64,000 bases of DNA from Siderastrea siderea (lineage: Eukaryota > Cnidaria > Anthozoa > Scleractinia > Rhizangiidae), in contig OZ034972.1 in NCBI GenBank assembly GCA_964030785.1, positions 17,831,683 to 17,895,682 of the forward strand. The letters are read 5' to 3'. The notes under the pieces were generated by a model. It was given only the letters and a program-made list of their open reading frames with translations, was not told the origin of the DNA and made no database searches. A program made the position numbers and the translations under genes. This document shows, in pieces, positions 46,395 to 57,944 of this stretch (its first letter is position 1; the number at the start of each line of letters is the position of its first letter).

Positions 46395-47085
46395 ATTGAG
46401 ATCATAAAACAGTTCGATTTCTCAATGAAAGTTCTTTCATCAAACAGCGCTGAAGTAAGTCGACACTGCAATAAAGTTATCACGTCACCGTTAGTTCTGT
46501 TGTCTTGTGGCTTTGATTTCCACATTGGCTTCTCCACACAAGCCCTGTTTCCCTCCGTTTCTTGACTGAGTTTGATATATCCGCTGAACCGCCCGCCATC
46601 TTGAAAAACCACTCAGTCCCAGTTCTACGCCGTTCACTAAAATTCTTTAAGCCCACTGGGAAGGTCATCGTTGCAACGTCAAGGTAACGAGCTCGGAAGA
46701 AGCCTGCAAGATGGACTTCCATGTAGGGGAGGTCGTCGTGTAAGGGCTTAAAATTTTGCGATTCATATTAGGTTCTGTCGGGGGACTGGAAAATTCTTTT
46801 TGCTCTTGCCGGCTAAAGTCGAATTTCAAAAACAATTGTTTTCTCGACCCTAAGATTGGCCAATGGCAATGAACTCCTAGCAACGGCCCGAGCGTTTCTC
46901 GCCCAGTGGTTGGTGGGGTTTCAGGGAGTTTGCAATAGGCAGCGTAGAACTAGGACTGAGTGGTTTATCAAAATGGCAGGCGGTTCAGCGGGCTTATCAA
47001 ACTCAGTAATGAAACGGAGAAGACGATTTGGAAATCAAAGACAACAGGTAAGGTGATAAATGAAACAGTTTTCCTTCAGAAATCG
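46395..47085. repeat. Diverged inverted pair sharing an ATG-led frame
   Basis: The minus strand of about 46480-46640 and the plus strand of 46938-47060 share gcgtagaact.ggactgagtggttt, then AAAATGGC and a frame reading MAGGSA..SNSV.KRR. Identity looks near 80-85%. On the plus copy the frame runs into caacag|gtaagg, a good donor. Substitutions between copies are both silent and replacing (GLSNSVMKRR against DISNSVKKRR). This could be two copies of a gene's first exon or a transposon's leader; no product was recognised. Confidence 0.6.
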
Positions 47086-47828
47086 AACTGCACTCCATGG
47101 TTTTGCTTAGGACATTTTCTATTGTTCTCAGTCACTTTACCACGAAAATGCACCTGGTAAATTCTCCCGAGGTGGAATCGGTTGCACGGGAAAATGCCAC
47201 CTTCCCCAGGAAAACCTTATATTTACTTAGGTAAAGTTTCCTCGTGTAACCACGGCTATTTTCCCATGCTGCTGAAATACAAATTTATTAATCACGTACC
47301 CTATGCGTGTACCCCGAATGTTATGCAAATAAACAGGCTGTCGAATTCCCCCACCATGCATAGTGCATTTTAATTACCACGGGTTTGCAGAAATCGTAAA
47401 TAGGTTTCCTGGACTCATTGGTTAATCAGATGTACACTACCACCTGAACTATTTTCCCTAGAAAAAATGCACCTTCATCTTTACTTTATACCGTTAACTC
47501 ATCTTACCCTCTGCCTGCGACTACCATATTCTAAGAGGCTACATCAATGTCCACTCCCAAAATTATAATTAGCTTTTGTGTTCGACAGCATTTAAAGTTT
47601 ACTTTATTTTTCGCCATGATGTTGAACATTTTAATCAAGCTAAAAAACAATAGGCGTTTTCGCACTGGTAGTTTGTTTAGGGAATTATTGACGTTTTTTT
47701 TTTACAACAGCGTACAAGTATACGAGTGCGCTGCAAATAAATCCATTCAAATTTGAATACTTACGGTATAAGTTACGTACAAATGAAGCTTGTATTCTTA
47801 GAGCGAGGTCCTGTGTTTTAATTGCCAG
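47086..47828 (+). other. End of intron 10, nothing recognised
   Basis: AT-rich; ends in the TTAATTGCCAG acceptor of exon 11. Confidence 0.5.
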
Positions 47829-48069
47829 GTTGATGTGGGTGACTTGCTCTTCCCAATAGGGATGCTCAAGTACTACAAAACAGAGACCAAGAGTATTCCT
47901 CTTGCAGTTTGGATTGGAGGTGGCGTCGGTGTTGCCATTATCGTTATCGTTGTCATCATTATTCTTTGCTGGTGTCGCCGTAGTCGTCGGAGGCAGAAGA
48001 AGCATTTTAAGAGTCTTGAAGTTCAGATGTCCAATCTGGAGTCCAAGGTTGCTCGTGAATGCAGAGAAG
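47829..48069 (+). CDS. PLXN: Plexin exon 11: transmembrane helix and juxtamembrane coil
   Basis: Acceptor GCCAG, donor GTATAT; 80 codons plus one base. It opens [16 protein letters not shown], the last IPT strand, then an apolar helix (from [16 protein letters not shown] through IIILCW) with a GGGVGV glycine motif, a stop-transfer block [11 protein letters not shown], then [17 protein letters not shown]. The latter matches the vertebrate juxtamembrane coil (QMxNLESRVAxEC), which holds plexins in their inactive state and helps active dimers form. Phase 1 end. Confidence 0.97.
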
Positions 48070-48154
48070 GTATATCACGTAGCTTCGGCCGGCCAAAATG
48101 CTGAGACCTTGTCTACTTTTATTGATGTAACTTTGTTCTTGTTTTTCATTGCAG

Positions 48155-48297
48155 CTTTTGCTGAACTTCAGACCGATATCACAGATTTGACAAGTGATCT
48201 ATCTACTTCTGGGATGCCATTTTTGGATTTTCAAATGTATGCTCTACATGTGCTGTTTCCTGGCTTAAGTGATCACCCAGTTCTTCACAAGAACAAG
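48155..48297 (+). CDS. PLXN: Plexin exon 12: start of RasGAP-like domain
   Basis: Acceptor TGCAG, donor GTAACT, after an intron of only 85 bp. Completes Ala and reads [15 protein letters not shown], then [17 protein letters not shown] and HPVLHKNK. The vertebrate counterpart ([37 protein letters not shown]) is nearly the same, so this is a confident call. Ends in phase 0. Confidence 0.98.
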
Positions 48298-48362
48298 GTA
48301 ACTGCTGCACACACGACTTTCTGTCTACGAGCAGAAATGGTTTGCAAGTGCAAACTTATATG

Positions 48363-49602
48363 AGGGTCCACAATAGGTTTGGCGGGATGCGGGATTTGGC
48401 TAATTTTTGTGGCGATATTCGGGATGAGAGCTGAAAACGGGAGCGGGAAGCGGGAATTTCAATTGAGAGCGGGAGCGGGATTCTGTGTTATTGAGGGGTA
48501 GGGATGCGGGAATCGCAAGGGGAGAGTAGCGGGATACGGTATTTTAATTTTTACGAGACTGCATGATTTGACCAGCTCAGGCTGATAGAAATGGATCTTT
48601 TGTGAATGAAGTGTGTCGGCTTTCAAGTAGTGAATCGATCAAGGAAGAGTAGCCTGCATGTCAAGCTAATATGAGTCCTTTTGTGATATTTTGTGTTGTT
48701 TCCGGAAAGAGGTATCAAGTCACATGTCGTGTTGCATTTCTTGGCCTCGTCTGCGTTCTTAACGTTTCCGACCCTTTCCGATTGAGCATTTGTTGGAGCA
48801 ACTATGATCAGCTATAGTTTGTCTAGCCAGGCAACAGTTTTTGGCGGTCGCCAAAAACAAGGAATTCGGCATGATAAATTTTGTTGCTATATTTTATGAA
48901 AAGAGTGCGAGCAAGAATGCCTCTCTTTGAAAAAAAAACCATTTCCGAGAAGAAGTTTACTGAAAGCGAGTAATTAAAGTGAGTCCACTATTACAAATCT
49001 TTTGTTACATTTCATTTTTGCATACCCGTCATAACTGGACCGATCTTGCATGACCTTTGTGCCCCTAGCCTTGTCTAAGGACAGAACCCATTTATATACA
49101 GCTGGATTTACATAGAGAAACACTGTGGAAAAAACGTTTGTCTCTAAGGAAACGCCGACCTTCAGATCAAACCCAAGGCGCCCTTACCACCCCACAACTT
49201 GAACAACCACCATTTCACTTACATTCTCAGTAGGTTGTCTTCCAAAAAACGAAAGGACCGAGAATAGGCAGAATATCGTAGCAAACAATCTTTGTCAATT
49301 TTTACCTTTCACTCATAGCTGGACAAGAAAATGGTAAAACAGGTCTAGAACAGAAGAACACAAACGAAAAACTTTTTACGGTCATTTATAGTGGCGATAT
49401 TTAATTTTAGATCGACCATAAAAACGTGTTTACTTGTCGTCTATCCATTGAATAAAGGTATGTGAGGTTTTCATCATGAAAGTAGAAAGCTATTTCAAAA
49501 TTTAGGCGGGATCGGGATTTCGACGTAAAGAAGGGCGGGATGGCGGGATTAACAGGAAAAAATAGGTGGCATGGCGGATCTGAGAACGCTATTGTGGACC
49601 CT
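48363..49602. mobile_element. hAT-like element, 1240 bp, near splice donor
   Basis: Perfect 14-bp inverted ends agggtccacaatag / ctattgtggaccct, flanked by CTTATATG (48355-48362) and CTTGTATG (49603-49610), an 8-bp duplication with one change. Inside both ends, gcgggat and gggagcggga words repeat irregularly (48380-48535, 49504-49550). No transposase. It starts 65 bp after exon 12. Confidence 0.88.
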
Positions 49603-49610
49603 CTTGTATG

Positions 49611-50960
49611 GCTGCTTTGAGTTTTTCTCGATAATAGGCTGCAAGCAGTCGTACCATTTCCTCAGATTCTACACGCGAACAGCATTGTATAAATTACGCG
49701 AATCAAAGGTAAAGTTGATATCCTATTTCGCACCGCAGCAATTATCGCATCGCATTAAGATTGCGCGAAAATTCGGCTCCCACCTTCCAAGACTCACCCA
49801 TGCTTTGAGCAGGAGACCATCAGTGGGCTCGAAATATCCCTCAGTACTTAAATCCAACCGAAGAGATCATTGGTGGTCTAACAGCCATGCAACCAAGATA
49901 CACAATAGCGTTATCTCTACAAAACACTTCCATTTATGCTCGTTGTATACATTTTCCATCAGTGGGCTCTCAACCCCAATGCTCATCGAGCCAGAGACCA
50001 TTAGTAGATTTTTATGAACGCCAATTAGGCACACAAAGAACACCCTTTCTACAAACAAGACGCTAGGGTTAGCGTTCACTCCGGCCGTTGTAGGCGTGAG
50101 TAGAAAGATGCTAGAGTCTCAAAAGTCCTTCGCCTCTCATTTCCGCTTCCGGCTGGTGGTGGGCCCGTGCGCGAAAGACTTTTATCACTTGCAGCGCGCC
50201 AAATTTACAGGAAAAATTTTCGTCCTGTGGGTGTTATCCAATCAGAAACAGCCTTTTTGCTGACGCGCCGTAAACGTGACTTTAGCTGTGTTGATCAAAT
50301 TCATCGCGAGACTTGGAAAATCGTGGATATTTTAATACCGCTTTGAGCCTATCATTCCCAGTGTATTCTACATACCCCTTGTATTCTTTTGATTGCTCCG
50401 TGTTCACGCTTCATTATACAACGTCTGTATTAAACTGAAAAGCCAAAAAACAACTCTGAGCTTGGGCAAGTCTTTTTACATCGCAATCGACTGTGAATAT
50501 GTCTGTAGTTTTCAATTCGTTTGCAGTGCACTCGCGACATGTTTTACCAAGTTTCTTTGGCTTTGTTGTCAATAGAACATGAAAATCAACTGGCATCACA
50601 TTTACCCGATTAATAGTTCGCCATAAACAAGTTGATTGAGATTGTGTTTGTAGTTTTCATAAAATCCCCGTGACATTACCAGCGATTTAGTTTGCCATGT
50701 TAAACAGTGAACGTTTGTTTGAGGTTTCTTTTAGCAAGCGACATATTTCAACTTAAGTTCGCTTCAACAAAGTAAACCGATTGAGTTTGTTATAAAACAA
50801 GCGGTATATTTAACTTTCAGTTAACTCAAACCGATGGACTACACAAATTGACCTCACACCACAAATTTGCATGACTTGGAAACATCTTGCAAGTGTAATT
50901 TGGAACCTGTCACTAACGCACGACGCAAAATTAAGAACGTTCGAAGGAATTTTTTAACTG
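49611..50960 (+). other. Intron 12 stretch, nothing recognised
   Basis: The 148-codon frame starting at 49571 begins inside the hAT-like element's right end and shows no known domain. No other support for a gene. Confidence 0.5.
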
Positions 50961-51452
50961 CAGTCGAAGCTCTCGTAAGCGACCACCTCGGGAATTCAGA
51001 AAAGTGGTCGCAACTAGAGCTGGTCGCTTACAAGAATGGGCTCTCGTATAAGCGACCATGTGTTACAACAATAGAGGGTGGTCGCTTATGAGAGCTTTTA
51101 GCAGAAAGTTTGGCATATGTTGTTGGTTACCAATTGTATTGTAGTAATAATATGATAGTTTTTTTATTGCGTATAGCGAATGTACAGGACAACGGACGAT
51201 CGTCGCTAAATTTGATCAAGATGTGAACGCTTTTATTGAAGTGTTGACTAAGTGTTCGCTTACGGGAGCTGAAATACAAAGGAGAAGACAAGTCGGTAAT
51301 GCACAAAAGTGGTCGCGGTCGCTTACGGGGGCGGTCGCTTACGACAGCTTTTAATTACATAGTTTAAGTGACAATTCAAACGGGGTTTCACAATGCTGGT
51401 CTTAATTAGAGCTGGTCGCTTACAAGAGTGGTCGCAAGGAGAGCTTCGACTG
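50961..51452. mobile_element. pogo/Tigger-like element, 492 bp
   Basis: The ends cagtcgaagctctc and gagagcttcgactg are perfect inverses, and both sides repeat gtcgcttacaagag / ggtcgcttac words several times. CAG...CTG ends with subterminal repeats suit the pogo/Tigger group. The left flank lacks a clear TA, so the duplication is not proven. Confidence 0.75.
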
Positions 51453-51949
51453 TAACAGGCTATTCACACACGTCGCCTTCATTCACTATAAAACGCAGAA
51501 AGTTGACAAGCCTTTTGTTGACAAAGCAACGAAGTGATTTGGGAGTGATTCTCGGCACACCAAAAGAGTTTTCTCTGCGTCAGTTATATATGGCAGTCCT
51601 ATGGCGGCAATTCGAAACAGCTTTTCCCCCGCGTCACTTCAATTAAGGGATTACGTCACAAGATTGCTGAATTTTGCAGATCCACGTGTCCGTCCCTTTT
51701 TTTGACTCCTGCTCTGGCCCTGAGGACCTGGGCCGGAATAAATACGAATGTGTTCATGCCCACCATATAAAGGATTTGCAAGCTTTAATATTTTCCGACC
51801 CCAATACCTAAAGACCCTACCAATCCTCAAACCTCACACCTAAATCTCAACTGTCCAGTATCAACAGCATAATATACTAGACCCAGTTCTAAAAAGGTTA
51901 GACTCTCACCTCCAACATGAAAAATTATAATGCAAAAAATCCGACGTTG
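51453..51949 (+). other. Intron 12 stretch, nothing recognised
   Basis: A short C-rich part with ctaccaatcctcaaacctca-like words at 51815-51850; no repeat border or coding sequence supported. Confidence 0.4.
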
Positions 51950-52470
51950 TCTGAGAAAAATGTGGAATTGTGTATCGTTTGTAAGGTGTACGGTTCGAAC
52001 GAACTGTACGGACCGTTGAAAGACCTTGAAGCATTGGAGAATGAAATAATCTAAGTCCCCCTAATGAGATGCAGTTCACGGAACCGTCATCTTGTCTGTA
52101 CGGACTGTATGTGAAATTTACGGTCTGAACGAGCTGTACTGACAAAGAGATTGAAATATTCCTAGTCTCCTTAATTAATAAGATGCAATTCACGAAACTT
52201 CATCTCCTTATCATGTGTGAGGTTTACTGTCCGAACAAACTGTGCAGACTGCTGAAAACGTTTTGCCCCTCTGAGAAATACAGACTGCTTGTGAGGTTTA
52301 CACAAATAGGTAACTGTACGGACCGTGAAGTAATCTAAGTTCCTTTCATGATGTCCTGTCGACGGACCGTCATATACTCTATATGGACGGTGTGTGAGGT
52401 TTAGGAACTATAAATAAATGAACGGACCATAACGTAGCATTCACGGACTGTTACATTGCGCGTGTAATGA
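51950..52470. repeat. Degenerate tandem repeat, about 110-130-bp units
   Basis: The sequence of words gtgaggtttacgg - gaacgaactgtacgg - accgt - taatctaagtcc - gatgcagttcacgg recurs about four times with much divergence. Old tandem repeat; no coding frame. Confidence 0.65.
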
Positions 52471-53195
52471 ACTCCCTCACGAAAGAATAAGATGAGAGGA
52501 ATCACAACATAGACAACACTGGAGGAGCTAACGTGGGGTGACAGTCATGACCCAGTGTAAACTGGGGGAGCTGATTGAGGTACTCCTTTTTAGCCGATGA
52601 CGTCACGAAAATGACGTCATAGGCTAATGCTGGAGCCTAAAAGGAACGCCGACACCCTCATTCCCACGGTCTTTCTTCTTCCCGTCCCCTGGAGCGAAGG
52701 AAGAAAGAGAGAACCAGGGAACGAGGTTGGGATGCCGATTGCTGTTTGTCTTTCGTTTGTGAGGCTCAGTGAGTTCGCAGCATTCAGCGGCAGCTCCGAC
52801 GCCAAACATAGCAGAGCTAGTGGTTTCTGGTTTCCTCCGTCCGCAACCATTGTTTTTGCGTCGCTTCGAACACATTATTCAAAAGTAGACATGAATAATA
52901 ATTCTTTCTTGCATTTAAATACTGTGTAAACTAAAAGCTGTGGATACGGCTCTACCAGCAGACCACATGAACCCATTCGGGGCCCTATTAATAGCGAGCT
53001 GAATGGAAACATTTTCGAACGTTCAAAGGCAAAGCAAACGAATTTTGACATCCCGTAAACAAATACGCGAGCTTGTTTTTAAAATAGGTTTTTTTACTGT
53101 GGGAGTTTATTAGCAGCCGGCACATGCCAATTTAGAAATGTAAGCAAAAAGCCACGCTTTGGTCGCTTCGCGGGACAAAAAGACGGGAATTATTA
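52471..53195 (+). other. Intron 12 stretch with repeat-like parts
   Basis: 52588-52620 reads gatgacgtcacgaaaatgac and gtca, as at 35970-35992. 52660-52735 contains an inverted pair (cccgtcccctggagcgaagg; gagaaccagggaacgag). The overlapping frames here (52617-52929) are on opposite strands and are judged non-coding. Confidence 0.45.
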
Positions 53196-53197
53196 TT

Positions 53198-53350
53198 AGG
53201 GGCGAACCATTTGACTTTTGATGGGGGGCGGGGTTGGAAGATTGGGAAAAAAATTCCCTACAGCCGCCCAAGGAAGGAAAAAAAATCGTGCATGGTAAGG
53301 TCCGAGGAAAAACATATATCATGCATGGATTGTGCGGCAAAAAAAAAATT
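53198..53350. mobile_element. Left-end fragment of a Harbinger-like relative
   Basis: Reads tta, then ggggcgaaccatttgac, then ttttgatggggggcgggg: a diverged version of the ends of copies A and B, followed by the A-rich stretch these elements have near their ends. No matching right end was found. Confidence 0.55.
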
Positions 53351-55756
53351 CCTGCAAATCATAAACATCAATGGGTTGGTTGGTTGGTGCAAATCCCTGC
53401 CTGTAGTGTGGCAAATCTGAGTGCAGTCTTCACATCAAAGCTGTGTTCTTTTATTTAAACAACCAACATTGTCTCGGAAACAGGAGTTCAGATTGGCTTC
53501 AGTTAATAAAAATTTCTTTTAAAATTACATAACAATCTTTGAATCTCAACTGGGGTTCGGAATTTTTTCTGAGCGCTGTGATGTTTAATTTCTCTTTCTT
53601 TCTAATTAACAGACCACATGAAAATTTTAACTTCAAAACACTATTATAAATCAGTTTTATATCATTGCTGTTGTACTTCATGCGGGTCTACTCACTTTAG
53701 AAATTGAACATGCAGTACATCAAAACATACCTTTGAAATGAATGATGTACTGAACAAAACCTTATTAACGAATATTTGATTCTGGAATATAACTTTAATA
53801 TTTAAAAAATATATTACTGCATTTATAGTTTATAAATAACCAATCAAACAATATCATGTATTTATGCTGTCTTCTAGTGCTGGCAAAACACTGTATCAAC
53901 AACAACAAAACTTTATTTACATGAAAAGATTAATTAATATATTACAAATACAAACTACCTGCAAATAGCGAAGCTAATCGAGGCGGGTAGTATGACGACG
54001 TATCATTTACACTTTTACAATACTGATACGTATTAAGTAGTTACAAAATAATAAATATGGTTTAACAGAATAATTACAATAATAACGTAATTATATTTAT
54101 GATAAGTAAGAGGCTAGAGGATCCCAACAGCCTTGATTAGTTTTGTTTATCATCACTTGGTGAAGTTTTAAGCGTAAGCGTTTTTACTTGATAGGAAATG
54201 ACAACTAAGTTGTACAATTCTTTTTAAGGTGTTTCGATACAGTTTTTTTGGGACCATACCTAACTTTTAGAAGCGGCTCTTAGACAGTCTTCTCCTTGTC
54301 AGATCAACGTGAAATTTGCAATACTTGTTGGTTTTGGATTGAACTTTAGCGTAGTTTACATTTTGTGAAAATCGATATTTCCATGACAACGATAAACAAA
54401 ATTCTCGAAAACGGCAATCCAGATTTCACTTTGAAAAACAAATACCAACATGTTAAACTGTGGTGTATGGAAAACAAAATATACAAGAACAAAAAATTTC
54501 TGTTTGTTTGTTTGAAAGTAACTGGCAAAAACACTTCCAACCTTAGTTTTTGCATAATAATAGTAGATGCACCGAAAAATAATCAATGCTTTGATAAAAT
54601 GGCTAGAAAATACTGTTAAAATGTGTCTTTTACTTACTATTTTAAGCCTAGAAAGTTTTGTTGAAACTGGTGTTCGCGATCTCGAGAAGGAATTGTTTTT
54701 CTAAGATCATTCGCGTAATCTTTTTGTGGTAATTCTTGAATTTGAGCGCTTATATTCAAAGTAATGTGCAATGCATTCCTCCGTGATTTATACTTTTCGT
54801 TGTAATCTACAGGGCAACAAAGAACAAAGGAACCAGATAAAAATCACGAAGCAATGAATTACGCATTACTTTGAATATATTAGCATTTACTTGCCAACTG
54901 TGAATCTGTATCGCAAGCTTTTCCGTCGGTTCATATGTCCTCTTTAACGTTAATTCTAAAGGTGTTGCAGTGAATCAACGTTAATAAGACAATACTAAAA
55001 TTGATCACATCGTCAAGCAGGCGTGTTTAATGTTTTTAAAAAATCTATCGGGCCGTTTTTGAGATTTTTGCAAAAGCGCTCCAGTATAGTTCCAGTACAA
55101 AGAATATAGGTGGTGGACTGAAAGCCTGAAACAAAGTAACGCTAGTCACGCAAATTATGCGGAACGTCACAAAACCCTATCGGAAGTTGACCATCCATGA
55201 GCTCTGAAAACTTCTAACATCTGAAGCTTACATTTTATTTTCTGAAGTAAAGTTGTTAAATTTCCACTGATTTTCGCCTAAATTATGGACAGCGAGTTTA
55301 AGTAATTCTTTTTTACGTTTATGTTGTCTTTGAAGAAAAGGGAAACGAAGAGCTTTATTTACTTCGCGCGTAATTGTAATGTCACGCTATAATTAACTGT
55401 CACGTAGTCACGCTGCTCGTTGCCCGGTTGGGCGATGTCGCAGCTCTTACAAGGTCTTCTCTGATTTGCTGAGAAAACAATACACCAAACAACAAAACAA
55501 TGGACCCTACCCCGAAAACAATAGAGCTGCGTGATACCAAGGTCCAATGAAATTAGAGGTTGTTAAGAGCTGCGGGGCTACTCGCCCGGTTTTATGATGG
55601 TTAACAGCAAGTTGTCGGGGAGGGGGAGGTGGGGTTGGGACCGCACTACAGTGGTGTTAAACCCAAAGGATTTTACCATATTGCGAAACATAACGTCATC
55701 GGCGTGCCTATGTTTCACGACTGTCACTCCGCTTTTTATGATGAAAACCACTTGCC

Positions 55757-55757
<1 letters not shown>
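53351..55757 (+). other. Intron 12 stretch, mostly unassigned
   Basis: Very AT-rich. 53899-53960 (caacaacaaaactttatttacat) looks like a retroposon tail in reverse. 54745-54790 and 54853-54893 are a short inverted pair (tattcaaagtaatg / cattactttgaata). Confidence 0.45.

Positions 55758-55820
<63 letters not shown>
55758..55820. repeat. (TAA)n microsatellite, 21 units
   Basis: Pure TAA repeat followed by ctttatt. Read on the minus strand this is aataaag(TTA)n, the form of some LINE tails. Confidence 0.97.
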
Positions 55821-55821
<1 letters not shown>

Positions 55822-56220
55822 TTTATTAACGTGTCAAAACTGTAGTAGCTGAGGGGAAAAGTCTCCTCTACTAATTGTGGACACCTAACCTGCCTAACTA
55901 AAAACGTAATTAATATATATAAAATGGAAAAAATTTATATACATTTAAAAAAACCTAATTACAACAATTAACTAAGCTAAAAAAAAAAACTGTAAAATCT
56001 GTTTCTTCAACTATATTAAAATATAAAAATAAAAATTATGTTAAAAATAAAAATTATGTTATGTAATGTTGGCGGCCAGTCATTCTTGGCATAGGTTGCA
56101 GCCTCGACAATCACTGACATTTGCAGCCAGCGCAGTGAGGTCCCGATCACGTATAACGTTCTTAAATTGCTTCAAAGAGGGTAAATTTCTTAGTCTAGGA
56201 GTAATGCCTTTTGATTAAAG
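55821..56220 (-). mobile_element. Possible 3' end of a non-LTR retrotransposon
   Basis: On the minus strand a frame ending at the stop 56080-56082 reads TPRLRNLPSLKQFKNVIR, like the LRNLPSLxxFKxxL ending of many reverse-transcriptase proteins. An AT-rich 3' tail and a (TTA)n end follow. The upstream part is in another frame and broken. A weak call based on motif look alone. Confidence 0.35.
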
Positions 56221-56289
56221 ATAATTCCCCTCGTGTTCTTTACTGGGACGGCACGGGCAAGCTCCTATTTCCTTACAAAGAAGTGATCA

Positions 56290-57200
56290 TACAACATGGT
56301 ACCAGGCAAAGGAAAACACGACCTTCACCCGCCAATAAAGCCTATTGCGGACCCCGTGATCAAACGTCAAAGACTGGTAAGGTCAAATAATCACGCCACC
56401 CGCCACAAACCGGCGTCATGTCATAAAATGGAAAACAATACAGTCATAAACACATGGGGTTCTCAATCGGGTCGTCACTTGAGAAAAGAAGTCATTCCAC
56501 AATTAACAGAAGGCAAAATAAACTGCCAGAAGAACCATTTTACAAATAGAAAACAAACAGACACGCCTTCACTTGCAAATAAACCTACTTGCGGTCCTCT
56601 ACCAAGCAATCCACGAAGAAAGTTATTTCACAAATAGTAACTAAAAAGCAAACAAAACACGCTTTTACATTTACATGTAATTGAATCTATTTGCGGTTCC
56701 CAATCGGACAACCCGCCGAAAAAGGATCATTCCATAGAATAGTTAGCAAGAAATAAACAAAACTGCCTTTACATGCAAGTAAACCTTTTTGTGGTTCCCC
56801 AACTGAAATGGTCCGCTGAAAGGACCATTTCACCTATAGCAGAAGGTAAGCCAAACAGCCTTTGCATGCAATTAAACCTATTTGCAGTCCCCGATCGAAC
56901 AACCCGCCAAAAGGATCATTCCACAAATAGCAAAATGCAGTCAAAACAGCCTTTACATACAATTGAAGCTATTTGCGGTCCCCGATCGAATAACCGCCGA
57001 AAGGACCATTCCACAAATAGCAAAATGCAAGCAAAACAACCTTTACATACAATTGAACCTATTTGCGGTCCCCAGTTGGACAACCCGCCAAAAGCATCAT
57101 GTCACAAGTAGCAAAAAGGTACGTGAAACCGTCTTTAGATGCAATTGAACTTGTTTGCAGTCTTCAATTGAACAATCGATCGAAACGTTCAGTACTCTAC
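56290..57200. repeat. Minisatellite, about nine units of 90-100 bp
   Basis: Each unit has aaacctatttgcggtcccc, a variable caatcgg/gatcgaa word, aacccgcc.aaaggaccattc, and cacaaatagcaaa. Spacings between the same word are about 90-91 bp for the last five units and 100 bp or more for the earlier ones. The repeated peptide frames here (ICGP..NN..KDHSTNSK) are readings of it. Confidence 0.88.
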
Positions 57201-57560
57201 GGACAGCATTTATTTATCCACGCTAGAGTCGAGCGAATCATTTCACCAAATAAAAACCTACGAGCTATCGCCAACGCGTGCTCTTAGCATAAAACTTGTC
57301 CACATTTACCAACAGGAAAAATACCCAGGTAAAAAGCGAACAGAAAAACTGTGTGTGAAAAGAAGGCTGGTGGTACCTTCCCTGGCAAGAACGTGACTTG
57401 AGTATCCTCAGTATCCTGAAGGGCGAAAGGTAGAGGCATGTTCCTGATGCTGATGCCCTTTGAGTAATGACAATTTATTCATGCAGTTTGTTAGTCTTAT
57501 ATGGGATGCCTATAATTTATGCAGTGCGAACAGGAGAAGAACAAGGCATCTCGTGGTCTA

Positions 57561-57920
57561 CATCCTCGGAGAACCAGGGGCAGATAGTCCGGGCGAGAGC
57601 AGATAAAACGGGCGAAATCGGTGCAAGCGGAAGCCCAGTGCGAGCGAAAGTTTACAAGAGGGGGGGAAACACCCCTGGGAGGATACCTTTAAAAATTACA
57701 TTACACTCTGTATAAGACGTCACGAAAGGAACAGTGCCAATGCCACAAAATTTATGCTCAATCAGAAGCAAGAACGCAAATGGGCTCTTGAACTAGTTTG
57801 TTATAGGTATCCTCCCAGGGGCTGTTCCCGCCCGTCTTGTAAACTTTCGCTCGCACCAGGCTTCTCCTCGCACCGATTTCGCCCGTTTTATCTGCCTCTC
57901 GCCCCGACTAGCTGCCCCTT
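57561..57920. mobile_element. MULE-like MITE of the CATCCTCGGAG family
   Basis: The left end catcctcggagaaccagggg with gcgaaatcggtgc and aaagtttacaag is repeated in reverse at 57810-57920 (cttgtaaactttcgctcg, gcaccgatttcgcccg, gactagctgcccct). The right end stops before the ctccgaggatg motif, so it is cut. It shares its end with the nest at 37029-42680 and with 9628-9845. Confidence 0.8.
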
Positions 57921-57944
57921 GATACTCACATGAACAAAACACAG

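Noticed and set aside
46856..47056. A confident independent gene starting MAGGSA
   Set aside because: The start and donor look good, but no second exon or known family was recognised, so it is kept only as a finding.
28231..47828. A missing plexin exon within the long intron
   Set aside because: Exon 10 ends YAVK in phase 0 and exon 11 continues VDVG with the spacing normal for the last IPT strands, so no exon is needed.
47902..48363. 153-codon open frame on the plus strand
   Set aside because: It reads plexin exon 11, the intron and exon 12 in a wrong frame; the plexin frame matches the family far better.
49571..50017. 148-codon plus frame
   Set aside because: It begins in the end of the hAT-like element, has no domain and no splice partners that fit plexin.
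55594..55845. Frame with a long poly-Asn stretch
   Set aside because: The Asn run is the (TAA)n microsatellite read in the AAT frame.
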